8,707 nt of DNA from Chloroflexota bacterium (lineage in GTDB: Bacteria > Chloroflexota > Anaerolineae > UBA1429). Made by a program: the position numbers and the translations under genes. The notes under the pieces are model-generated. The model did not search any database. It saw only the letters and a list, made by a program, of their open reading frames with translations, and was not told where the DNA came from. Shown here in pieces: positions 1-5,686 of the stretch (positions are counted from its first letter, which is position 1; each line of letters starts with the position of its first letter). Where the stretch lies: contig JAAZBQ010000205.1 in assembly GCA_012513725.1 (NCBI GenBank), positions 1 to 8,707 on the forward strand. Direction: 5' to 3'.

Positions 1-48
1 CATTGGCTTTACGCTGTCCCTTGCTATCAGCTACTCGCGACTGCGGCC

Positions 49-76
49 ATTGTAGAATGGTATCGGCGACCGTCAA
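49..76 (-). promoter_or_regulatory. Leftward sigma70-type promoter for an off-window gene
   Basis: On the minus strand a TTGACG -35 box (71-76) is followed after 16 nt by a TACAAT -10 box (49-54). Both are close to the sigma70 consensus, and the predicted start of transcription is near position 42. The promoter points out of the left edge, so its gene is not visible. A minus-strand ATG occupies positions 1-3 with an AAGGGA-like stretch too far upstream to be a convincing ribosome site, so it may or may not be the start codon. The call rests only on box match and spacing. Confidence 0.45.
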
Positions 77-90
77 GCAGGCATCCGGTG

Positions 91-124
91 CCCTGCAGGT
101 CTGTCGTAGGGCAGACCTGCAGGG
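91..124 (-). terminator. Strong hairpin downstream of the heparinase-like gene
   Basis: Positions 91-103 (CCCTGCAGGTCTG) are perfectly complementary to 112-124. Two further pairs (one a G-U wobble) leave a four-base loop at 106-109. The hairpin starts 22 nt past the stop codon of the leftward gene and lies between that gene and the next leftward promoter, which is where a terminator is expected. On the minus strand there is no T-run after the stem (TTTT precedes it), so it is not a textbook intrinsic terminator. It may be a 3'-end stabilising hairpin or a REP-like palindrome. Confidence 0.4.
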
Positions 125-145
125 AAAAGGCATTGTGCCGAGCGT

Positions 146-2032
146 CTATGCCTCTGCGGCAAACTCGAGCCGGTAGGCGACGCGGGGATCATCTGATTCG
201 GCCACCAGGGTGATGCGCCGCAGCAGATCGCCCCACGACGACTGCAATCGGGCGTCCTCGATCGGCGCGTCCTCGACGGTGACGTCGAGCAGGGCAGGAT
301 CGAAGGATACGAGGAGCCGGCGCGGCGCGGCGCCCAGGGCCAACGTCCCGGGCGCGACCTCCTCCACTTCCCAGGGCGTGTAGAGGGGGATGGTCACCCG
401 GGTCGAGCCCTCGCGCACCGCCACCTCGTCGCTCACGGTGACCCGGGCAGCGCCGTTGCGGCAGAACGCAAACTCGCGGCGGATCGAGGCGATGCCAGCA
501 TCCTCGGGATAGGCGCCCTCCAGGTTCATGCCCAACCGGGTGACGCCGTCCTCCTCGGAGAAGGTCACGTGCGTGGCGCGCCGGTCGGCGCCGGCCACCT
601 GCTCGTGGCCGTTCACCAGCGGCACATTGTGGCCCGAGGAGCGGATGCACCAGATGGTATAGCGCTCGTCAGAGAACGTCTTGCGGGTGTAGGTCTCGAC
701 GCCGATATCGACGATGGCCGGCTGCCCATCCAGCACCAGGATGAACTGCCCCAGGTCGTTGTGGTTGTGGCTCTCGCCGTTATGGCCGCCCTTGGCCGCC
801 AGCACCAGGCCCTCGCCCAGCGTGGGCGACTCGCGCGCCACCAGCACCTGCAGGTCGGGGAACCAGTTCAGCGTCTCGTTGGGCACGTTCTGGGGCTCGG
901 CGTCGGCCGGCATCCAGAACAACTCGCCGAGGATGGGCGAGATGATGTCGCCGTTCGCCCGGGTGTGCAGGACGGGGTACACCTCGTTGGCGGCGTCGTA
1001 GCCCCTGGCGGAGAGCAGGGCGGCGTCCTGCATCAGGCGGGAGCCGATACGCTCGCCGTAGCGATAGACCACGTCGCGGCGCAGGTCGATGCGCGCGGGG
1101 GCGTCGGCAAAGTTGGTGAACCAGGGGCCGGCGAGGTGGGTGTCCACGATGAAACGGCCCATGTTGCCGATGAGGGGCTCGTCGTAGACGCTCAGCGCGC
1201 CGTTCGTCCGCGAGTAGAGGTGCTCGAGGAACCGCAGCATGGCGCCCGCCGCCACACCCCAGTATCCGGGACCCTCGTCGCAGCCACCGTCGGGACCATA
1301 GTGGCCGATGAAGCGGTCCACCGTGGCCATCAGCTTGTGGGTGAGGGCCGCGAGGCGATCCGGGTCGTCGATCAGGCGCATGGCCGCGCCCTCGACGTTC
1401 GAGCAGATCCAGGGGGTCCAGTTGTTGAACCCCGAGAACCAGGTGAAATCGTCCCGGGTCTCCACCGGCTCGATCACCCGGCGGATGGTCTCCTTCTTCA
1501 GGCGCCGGACCAGGGCGGGCGAGATCTCGCCCAGGCCCTCGCCCACCAGGTACAGGGCGTGGGCCACCACCATGGCGGTCTCGGCGGCGAACAGGTCCAC
1601 CATCTCGGCGTCGGCGTTGGGCAGCGGGTCGGGGGCGTTGCGGGCGTGGGCCGGCACCGACCAGGAGGCCTCCTCGCTGATGGCCCACAGGCCGTTGGCG
1701 ATCTCGTCGAGAAAGCGCCCCTGAGCCTCGAAACACTCGGCCAACACCAGCATCCCGAGCCGGCGGCGCCGGGCGAAATAGGGCTGCTCGTAGCGGCTGC
1801 GGTTGCCGTTGCGCACGAACTCCATGTACGTGGTGGCCGGCAGCGACGGCCAGGGCTGGCCGAGGAACGCCTCCGCCTGGCCCACGAGAAAGCCGCGGCG
1901 CTCGCGGTTCAGGGGGCTGGCCAGGAGCGCCTGCCAGGCGTCGCGATCGGCCGCCTGGGGAAAGGGTCGCCACTCCTCGAGGGGCAGGAGGCTGCGGCGT
2001 ACGGTGTCGAGGTCGTACCGAGTGGTCAGCAT
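146..2032 (-). CDS. Heparinase II/III family protein (polysaccharide lyase-like)
   Basis: The 628-aa product resembles the heparinase II/III family, enzymes that cleave uronate-containing polysaccharides by beta-elimination. An N-terminal alpha/alpha-toroid region (about residues 40-360) holds the NNW (203-205) and DGGCDEGPGYW (248-258) stretches, including Tyr257, typical of the catalytic face. The C-terminal beta-sandwich (about 390-628) begins with GGHNGESHNHNDLGQF (415-430), the family's His-rich signature (HxHxD, His422/His424/Asp426). The start at 2032 is chosen because GGAGGA (2038-2043) lies 5 nt upstream; the frame is open further upstream but through promoter and repeat DNA. There is no signal peptide, so the protein is probably cytoplasmic. 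It is transcribed divergently from the isomerase-like gene, with a good promoter at 2075-2102. The family call is firm; the substrate cannot be read from sequence, and this family contains many uncharacterised relatives of heparin, alginate and ulvan lyases. Confidence 0.88.
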   Translation of the reverse strand: MLTTRYDLDTVRRSLLPLEEWRPFPQAADRDAWQALLASPLNRERRGFLVGQAEAFLGQPWPSLPATTYMEFVRNGNRSRYEQPYFARRRRLGMLVLAECFEAQGRFLDEIANGLWAISEEASWSVPAHARNAPDPLPNADAEMVDLFAAETAMVVAHALYLVGEGLGEISPALVRRLKKETIRRVIEPVETRDDFTWFSGFNNWTPWICSNVEGAAMRLIDDPDRLAALTHKLMATVDRFIGHYGPDGGCDEGPGYWGVAAGAMLRFLEHLYSRTNGALSVYDEPLIGNMGRFIVDTHLAGPWFTNFADAPARIDLRRDVVYRYGERIGSRLMQDAALLSARGYDAANEVYPVLHTRANGDIISPILGELFWMPADAEPQNVPNETLNWFPDLQVLVARESPTLGEGLVLAAKGGHNGESHNHNDLGQFILVLDGQPAIVDIGVETYTRKTFSDERYTIWCIRSSGHNVPLVNGHEQVAGADRRATHVTFSEEDGVTRLGMNLEGAYPEDAGIASIRREFAFCRNGAARVTVSDEVAVREGSTRVTIPLYTPWEVEEVAPGTLALGAAPRRLLVSFDPALLDVTVEDAPIEDARLQSSWGDLLRRITLVAESDDPRVAYRLEFAAEA

Positions 2033-2037
2033 GTTCT

Positions 2038-2043
2038 TCCTCC
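2038..2043 (-). promoter_or_regulatory. Ribosome binding site fixing the heparinase-like start
   Basis: GGAGGA on the minus strand, 5 nt before the ATG at 2032. It favours this start over upstream in-frame candidates that lie in non-coding repeat DNA. Confidence 0.75.
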
Positions 2044-2074
2044 ACGATGAGACGCTAACGACAAGGTCAAGGCC

Positions 2075-2102
2075 ATTATGCCCTTCTCCACTCCCCTGGC
2101 AA
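2075..2102 (-). promoter_or_regulatory. Promoter of the heparinase-like gene
   Basis: On the minus strand TTGCCA (2097-2102) is separated by 16 nt from CATAAT (2075-2080); each box matches the sigma70 consensus at five of six positions. Transcription would begin near 2068, giving a leader of about 36 nt with the ribosome site inside it. The -10 box lies within the mirror-image 12-bp site. Confidence 0.55.
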
Positions 2103-2129
2103 GCGCGCGCGCTCGCCGGCGGGCAGGCG

Positions 2130-2158
2130 TTGCGCCGGTTGCCGGCGTGGGGCATAAT
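2130..2158 (+). promoter_or_regulatory. Candidate rightward promoter for the isomerase-HAD pair
   Basis: TTGCGC (2130-2135) lies 17 nt before CATAAT (2153-2158). The -10 box is good and sits in the second mirror-image site; the -35 box is weak (three of six). It would leave a leader of about 215 nt crossing repeat and hairpin DNA before the start codon at 2380. I saw no better rightward promoter closer to the gene. Confidence 0.35.
2133..2147. promoter_or_regulatory. Operator-like palindrome
   Basis: CGCCGG-TTG-CCGGCG is a perfect 6-bp inverted repeat with a 3-nt centre. It lies between the -35 and -10 boxes of the rightward promoter candidate, a classic place for a repressor site. In GC-rich DNA such a palindrome can occur by chance, so the call is tentative. 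Confidence 0.3.
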
Positions 2159-2187
2159 GGCGTCGTCGTTGGCTATGGGGGCCTCAT

Positions 2188-2222
2188 CACGAATGCCACG
2201 AATGTCGGACGAATGAGACGAG
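2188..2222 (+). repeat. CGAAT repeat element, copy 1
   Basis: CGAAT occurs at 2190, 2199 and 2210, with a degenerate CGAGA at 2219, so the spacings are 9, 11 and 9. The core CGAATGTCGGACGAAT (2199-2214) recurs exactly at 6451-6466 with the same flanking spacing. This is an intergenic dispersed repeat family with no coding function that I can see. Confidence 0.65.
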
Positions 2223-2266
2223 ATGGTGCAGATCATCCGTCGCGTAGGTGTTGTCCACCACAAGGC

Positions 2267-2300
2267 CGCGGGGTTCAAACCCCGCGCGCCCGCGGGCGCG
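2267..2300. repeat. Two adjoining GC hairpins (REP-like)
   Basis: CGCGGGG (2267-2273) pairs with CCCCGCG (2280-2286) around the loop TTCAAA. Directly overlapping its end, CGCGCCCGCGGGCGCG (2285-2300) is a perfect 16-bp palindrome. There is no T-run and no gene ends here, so a terminator is unlikely. The position, between a promoter candidate and the start codon at 2380, means they could affect the leader RNA, or they may simply be REP-type repeats. Confidence 0.5.
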
Positions 2301-2379
2301 GCATGCCATGCCCTGCGATCCACCTCCGCCCGACCACTTGGATCTTGAGCGTCAGCCGGCCATCAGAGGAGAGTCATCC

Positions 2380-3186
2380 ATGCGTCTGGGAGTGTCGAGT
2401 TTCGCCTACCGCTACGCCGCCGCCGGGTTGCTCGCGCGGGAGGGCGCCCTGGCCGCGGCGCTCCACGTCTTGGAGCGCTCCAGCGCCGCCGGGGCGGAGG
2501 TCGTGCAAATCTGCGACAACATCCCTCTGGACGACCTGGCCGCCGACGAGATCGGCCGCCTGGTCGACGAGGCCGCCGGCCTGGATATCGCCCTGGAGGC
2601 CGGCACCCGGGGACTGGACGCCACCGCCCTGCGCCGCTACCTGGGGCTGGCAGGCGACCTGGGGAGCAGCGCCCTGCGCCTGGTGCTGGATAGCGCGGAC
2701 GTGGCGGCGATCGAGGCGGGGCTGCGCGAGGCCCTGCCGGCGGTGCGCGACAGCGGCCTGCGCTTGGCGGTGGAGAACCATTTCGACGTCCCCAGCCTTG
2801 TCCTGCGTCGCATCATCGAGGACCTTGGCAAGCCGGCGGTGGGCGTCTGCCTGGATACGGCGAACTCCATCGCCCTTCTGGAGCGCCCCCTGGAGACGGC
2901 GGAGGCCCTGGCGCCCCTGGCGCTGCAGGCGCACATCAAGGATTACGTCGTGGAGCGGGCGCCGATCGGCTACCACGTGACCGGGCGGCCGCTGGGCGAG
3001 GGCTGGCTGGACCTCGAGGCCCTCGCCGAGGTGCTGGCGCCCCGGCTGGCCGATCTGGACCTTTATGTCGAGCTCTGGATGGACCCCGCTCCCGGCGCCA
3101 GCGGGGACGATCCGCGCACGCTGGCCCAGGAGGAGGCCCAGGTGGCGAGCAGCCTGTCGGCGCTGGCCGCGTGGGCTCGAGGATAG
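2380..3186 (+). CDS. Sugar phosphate isomerase/epimerase-like TIM-barrel protein
   Basis: The 268-aa product has the layout of the xylose isomerase-like / AP-endonuclease-2 superfamily, metal-dependent TIM barrels that isomerise or epimerise sugars, inosose and related compounds. Visible metal-site candidates are Glu132 (AVENHF), Asp159 (CLDTANS), His185 (AHIKDY) and Glu231 (YVELW), each at the end of a predicted strand as in the family. Also typical are the N-terminal LGVSSFAY strand and the length of about 270 aa. The ATG at 2380 has an AGAGGAGAG ribosome site (2365-2373); the frame is open upstream but through hairpin DNA. The gene is 33 bp upstream of the HAD gene in the same direction, so the two are probably co-transcribed, and it is divergent from the heparinase-like gene. 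That context suggests handling of a sugar or sugar acid released from a polysaccharide. The exact substrate cannot be told. Confidence 0.87.
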   Translation: MRLGVSSFAYRYAAAGLLAREGALAAALHVLERSSAAGAEVVQICDNIPLDDLAADEIGRLVDEAAGLDIALEAGTRGLDATALRRYLGLAGDLGSSALRLVLDSADVAAIEAGLREALPAVRDSGLRLAVENHFDVPSLVLRRIIEDLGKPAVGVCLDTANSIALLERPLETAEALAPLALQAHIKDYVVERAPIGYHVTGRPLGEGWLDLEALAEVLAPRLADLDLYVELWMDPAPGASGDDPRTLAQEEAQVASSLSALAAWARG

Positions 3187-3219
3187 ACACTGGGCCACAA
3201 CCAGCACGTGGGAGGCGCC

Positions 3220-4038
3220 ATGCCCGACGTCCGCGCCATCTTTTTGGATCTGGACGGCACGCTCCTGAACGCCGAGGGCCGGATCAGCGAACCCACGCGG
3301 CGGGCGCTGGAGGCTTGCCACCGGCGGGGGATCCTGCTGTACGTGGCCACCGCGCGCTCCAAGCGGCTGGCGCCCCGCGCCGGCGAGGCCGGCACCCTCA
3401 CCGCCCTGCTGCGCGAGCGGGGCCTGTGCCACAACGGCGCGATGGCCTGGGATGCGCCCCTGGGGTACGAGCGCCACTATGTGCTGGCCGCCGATACGGT
3501 GGCGGCGCTGACCCGCGACCTCGCTGAGGTCGACGCCGACCTGCAGATCGCCGTGCAGCGCGGGGAAGAGTACAACGCCTACCGCCTGCCGATGTCCGAC
3601 GCCGAGCACGAGACGTGGGGCTTTGCGCCGCACGAAACGCCGGCCTTTGCCTGGGCGGCCGGCCGCGCCTGCTCCAAGATCGTCGCGCTGCATCCCTCTC
3701 GAGACCTGGGCGAGGCCTTTGCCACCCTCAGCCATCGCTACGCGGGCCGGGCCGCCCTCTACCTCACCGACTCGCGGCGCTGCCTGCAGGCCATGGCCTG
3801 TGGCGTGGGCAAGGAGCGCGCGGCAGCGGACCTCCTGGCGGCCCGCGGCATCGCTATGGATGAGGCGGCCGCTTTTGGCGACGACGCTCCGGATGCGGCG
3901 CTCCTGGCCGCCGTGGGGCACGGCGTCGCGATGGGCAACGCCACGCCCGCCGCGCGGCAGGCCGCGCGCCATATGACGCGCCGCCACGACGAGGACGGCG
4001 TGGCCTATGGTTTGGAGCACATCCTGGGGTTGGTGTAG
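3220..4038 (+). CDS. Cof-type HAD-superfamily hydrolase (sugar phosphatase-like)
   Basis: The 272-aa product carries the HAD phosphatase motifs in order: motif I DLDGT with nucleophile Asp10 and acid/base Asp12; motif II Thr44 (VATARS); motif III Lys198 (GVGKE); motif IV GDDAPD (220-225), followed by GVAMGNA (235-241) and the DEDGVAYGLE end (257-266) characteristic of the Cof/IIB subfamily, whose members dephosphorylate sugar phosphates and similar small metabolites in the cytoplasm. Residues about 80-190 form the C2 cap that sets specificity. Motif IV has Ala-Pro where relatives often have Glu-Asn, but both acidic residues remain. The ATG at 3220 is preferred over an in-frame GTG at 3208 because GGGAGG (3210-3215) sits 4 nt before it. 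It follows the isomerase-like gene by 33 bp, consistent with an operon, and is followed by the long repeat cluster. Confidence 0.9.
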   Translation: MPDVRAIFLDLDGTLLNAEGRISEPTRRALEACHRRGILLYVATARSKRLAPRAGEAGTLTALLRERGLCHNGAMAWDAPLGYERHYVLAADTVAALTRDLAEVDADLQIAVQRGEEYNAYRLPMSDAEHETWGFAPHETPAFAWAAGRACSKIVALHPSRDLGEAFATLSHRYAGRAALYLTDSRRCLQAMACGVGKERAAADLLAARGIAMDEAAAFGDDAPDAALLAAVGHGVAMGNATPAARQAARHMTRRHDEDGVAYGLEHILGLV

Positions 4039-4110
4039 GGCCGCCGGAGTAAGCACATCCTTCCGCCTCCCTACCACGCAACCCTCCATTCCACCCATTA
4101 CCCCCCAACA

Positions 4111-4202
4111 CCGTCATCCTGAGCGAAGCGAAGGACCTCTACCGCACAATACGCCTAACCTACCGCCCGAGCACATAACCTCCATTACTTCGTCATCCTG
4201 AG
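4111..4202 (+). repeat. 92-bp inverted repeat, left arm
   Basis: This segment is the reverse complement of 4765-4856 at 86 of 92 positions. The six differences (4140, 4168, 4178, 4181, 4189, 4190) are all transitions, and there are no gaps. It starts with CCGTCATCCTGAGCGAAGCG and ends with a second CGTCATCCTGAG (4191-4202). The match ends abruptly at 4203. Confidence 0.85.
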
Positions 4203-4252
4203 TAGCCCATGTCGCAGCGGCGCCACTCATGGCGCAAGAAACCGAGAAGAGG

Positions 4253-4279
4253 ACAGGATTCACAAGATTCACAGGATTG
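4253..4279 (+). repeat. Triple 9-bp repeat (ACAGGATTC type)
   Basis: Three consecutive 9-bp units: ACAGGATTC, ACAAGATTC and ACAGGATTG. It is a sharply bounded 27-bp array with one mismatch in each of the second and third units. It lies in the repeat cluster and no function is evident. Confidence 0.7.
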
Positions 4280-4319
4280 ATCCTCGCGGGCGTCCTTCGA
4301 GGGTCCCCGCGTCAAGTTT

Positions 4320-4368
4320 CTGAGCAGCGAAGCGAAGGACCTCTACCGCACAACCTCCCTAACCCTCC
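4320..4368 (+). repeat. Third plus-oriented repeat unit
   Basis: CTGAGCAGCGAAGCGAAGG is followed by ACCTCTACCGCACAACC and CCCTAACC. It matches the left arm except for a 3-bp insertion after CTGAG, and its tail resembles the reverse complement of the unit beginning near 4706. The preceding GTCAAGTTT looks like a decayed GTCATCC start. Confidence 0.7.
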
Positions 4369-4490
4369 ATCGCGCCCTATGCCTCCCTCCACCCCCCGTC
4401 ACCGCCGGGGTCCGGCGTGGCGCCGTGCGCGGGTTACCCAATGTCTCAGCGGTATCATCAACATCAACAACGCCTCGGCCTCAGCCCGCG

Positions 4491-4517
4491 TTCATGACGT
4501 TCATGATACTCATGATA
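4491..4517 (+). repeat. Triple 9-bp repeat (TTCATGATA type)
   Basis: Three consecutive units: TTCATGACG, TTCATGATA and CTCATGATA. It has the same 3 x 9-bp design as the array at 4253-4279 but an unrelated sequence. An ATCATCAACATCAACAAC stretch of simple repeats lies just upstream (4454-4471). Confidence 0.65.
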
Positions 4518-4616
4518 CTAAAGACCCGCGTGGCATGGGTGACCGTGCAGGCGTTGTCGATGCCCGTGAGGCTCACGAGGGCGCGTGCTCGACAGGGACA
4601 CTCGGGAGGGAGCAGG

Positions 4617-4778
4617 GTAGAGATCCTTCGGCGGACCCTTCGGCAGACCTCAGGGCAGGCCTCAGGATGACGGGCATCAGGGGGTTGAGTGGTGGGATGG
4701 GCGGTTAGGGAAGGAGTACGGTAGAGGTCCTTCGGCGGACCCTTCGGCAGACCTCAGGGCGGGCCTCAGGATGACGGG
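4617..4778 (-). repeat. Two 58-bp direct repeats with internal 12-bp units
   Basis: Positions 4617-4674 and 4721-4778 match at 56 of 58 positions, with a period of 104 bp. Read on the minus strand they begin GTCATCCTGAGG and contain the 12-bp steps CTGAGGCCTGCC, CTGAGGTCTGCC and GAAGGGTCCGCC, then GAAGGA. This is an expanded version of the short CTGAGCGAAGCGAAGGA core seen in the other units. The DNA after the first copy (4661-4699) is repeated at 4868-4906 (35 of 39). Confidence 0.75.
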
Positions 4779-4856
4779 GTAATGGGGGCTATGTGCTCAG
4801 GCGGTAGGTTAGGCGTATTGTGCGGTGGAGGTCCTTCGCTTCGCTCAGGATGACGG
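4765..4856 (-). repeat. 92-bp inverted repeat, right arm
   Basis: Reverse complement of 4111-4202 with six transitions; the arms enclose 562 bp. A transcript crossing both arms could fold them into a long hairpin, since four of the six differences become G-U pairs in a rightward transcript. A further partial unit (CTCAGGATGACGGG, 4868-4881) follows. Confidence 0.85.
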
Positions 4857-4970
4857 GGTGTGAGAGGCTCAGGATGACGGGTAGTAAGGGGTTGAGTGGT
4901 GGGATGAGAGGCTCGTCGCATGAAGCGAGGCGTGAGGTGATGCGTGGCATGTCAGAATAGGAGGAGCACG

Positions 4971-5660
4971 ATGCAGAGGATCGGCGTACTCGGTGGGCTG
5001 GGACCCCAGGCCACCATGGATTTCGAGCGGCGGGTGCACCGCATCTCGCTGGACCATCTGCCGTCACGAGGCAACACGGGGTATCCCCCGATGGTCGTCT
5101 ATTACCTGCGGCACCCGCCCGTGCTGACCACCGAAGACGGCCTGCCGCTCCTGCCGATGCAGGCGGACCCGCGCCTCTTTGAGGCCGCCCGCACCCTGGG
5201 CACCTGTGCGGATTTCCTGGTGATCACGGCCAACGCGCCGCACCTGTTCGCCGCCCAGATCGCCGAGGCGGCCGGGATTGACGTCCTCAGCATGATCGAC
5301 GTCACCGTCCAAGAGGTGCAGCAGCGCGGCTGGCAGCGAGTCGGCCTCTTGGGCCTGGGCGAGCCCCGGGTGTACGAGGTTCCCCTCGACGCGTTGGGTA
5401 TCGCCTACTCGGTGATCCCCTCTGCCGCGCGTGAGCGCCTCGACCAGGCCATCTTTAGCCTGCAGGAGGGGCGCGAGGGCGACGACGATCGCCAGGCGGC
5501 GACAGAGGCGGTCGAGATCCTGCGGCGCCGCGGGGTGGAGGGCATCGTCCTGGGCTGCACCGAGCTCCCGCTGCTCCTGGGCGAGGGCGCCGAGGCGCCC
5601 GACCTCGTGAACCCGACGGAGCTCCTCGCCGAGGCCGCCGTGCGCCGCGCCGTGGGCTGA
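4971..5660 (+). CDS. Aspartate/glutamate racemase family protein lacking the first catalytic Cys
   Basis: The 229-aa product belongs to the Asp/Glu racemase superfamily (PLP-independent, two-cysteine racemases that interconvert L- and D-amino acids; some members are hydrolases or decarboxylases). The N-terminal IGVLGGLGPQATMDF (4-18) is the family's opening signature. The second catalytic cysteine is present in LGCTELP (Cys196). The first, normally in a PCNTAH-like loop, is replaced: the matching loop reads TANAPH (86-91) with Ala87. Length is normal for the family. The ATG at 4971 has AGGAGG (4959-4964) 6 nt upstream, which decides against an in-frame alternative at 4944. No clear promoter is visible between the repeat cluster and the gene. 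There is no signal peptide, so the protein is cytoplasmic. With one cysteine it may be a one-sided racemase such as E. coli YgeA (Thr/Cys), or may catalyse another reaction. The family is certain; activity is open. Confidence 0.88.
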   Translation: MQRIGVLGGLGPQATMDFERRVHRISLDHLPSRGNTGYPPMVVYYLRHPPVLTTEDGLPLLPMQADPRLFEAARTLGTCADFLVITANAPHLFAAQIAEAAGIDVLSMIDVTVQEVQQRGWQRVGLLGLGEPRVYEVPLDALGIAYSVIPSAARERLDQAIFSLQEGREGDDDRQAATEAVEILRRRGVEGIVLGCTELPLLLGEGAEAPDLVNPTELLAEAAVRRAVG

Positions 5661-5686
5661 GCCTGCGCGGAGGACGTCGCGCGTGC

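Larger units (their letters stand above)
2072..2161. repeat. 12-bp mirror-image sites in the divergent control region
   Basis: GCCATTATGCCC (2072-2083) and GGGCATAATGGC (2150-2161) are exact reverse complements, 66 nt apart. Each carries a CATAAT that can act as a -10 box, one facing the leftward gene and one the rightward gene. The DNA between them is GC-rich, with a (GC)5 run at 2103-2112 and a CGCCGGCG palindrome at 2114-2121. Equal sequence at both promoters suggests shared regulation; the binding protein is unknown. Confidence 0.6.
4039..4970. other. 932-bp gene-free repeat cluster
   Basis: There is no credible gene here. Open frames such as the 159-codon one at 4229-4708 translate repeat units (for example PSADPSADLRAG) and lack a ribosome site. 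The stretch contains at least seven full or partial copies of a CGTCATCCTGAGCGAAGCG...GAAGGACC family: plus-strand at 4111, 4191 and 4320, minus-strand ending at 4674, 4778, 4856 and 4881. The left half is plus-oriented and the right half minus-oriented, so the block is roughly palindromic. Two unrelated 9-bp triple repeats (4253-4279, 4491-4517) lie inside. Both flanking genes read rightward. The part about 4380-4485 shows no recognisable structure. Confidence 0.8.

Noticed and set aside
569..2050. Long plus-strand open frame (493 codons) opposite the heparinase-like gene
   Set aside because: It is a shadow frame in GC-rich coding DNA; the minus strand carries recognisable family motifs throughout.
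2265..2290. T-arm-like GGGGTTCAAACCCC suggesting a tRNA
   Set aside because: The loop has six rather than seven bases and no acceptor, D or anticodon arm fits on either strand.
2032..2323. N-terminal extension of the heparinase-like protein to 2323
   Set aside because: The extra codons cross promoter boxes and repeat elements; the ATG at 2032 has a strong ribosome site.
2374..4098. 574-codon minus-strand open frame across the isomerase and HAD genes
   Set aside because: It spans two motif-rich plus-strand genes and their gap and has no family features of its own.
4229..4708. 159-codon open frame on the plus strand in the repeat cluster
   Set aside because: Its translation is built from the repeat units (for example PSADPSADLRAG), it has no ribosome site, and its composition is unlike the neighbouring genes.
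4111..4881. CRISPR array
   Set aside because: The repeats are of unequal length, occur in both orientations, have no uniform spacers, and no cas gene is present.
4930..4958. Promoter directly before the racemase-family gene (CAGAAT near 4953)
   Set aside because: The matching -35 position (GCGTGA) is poor, and transcription would start on the ribosome site.
4039..4970. Insertion sequence remnant
   Set aside because: There is no transposase fragment in any frame and no target duplication is visible at the ends of the 92-bp arms.
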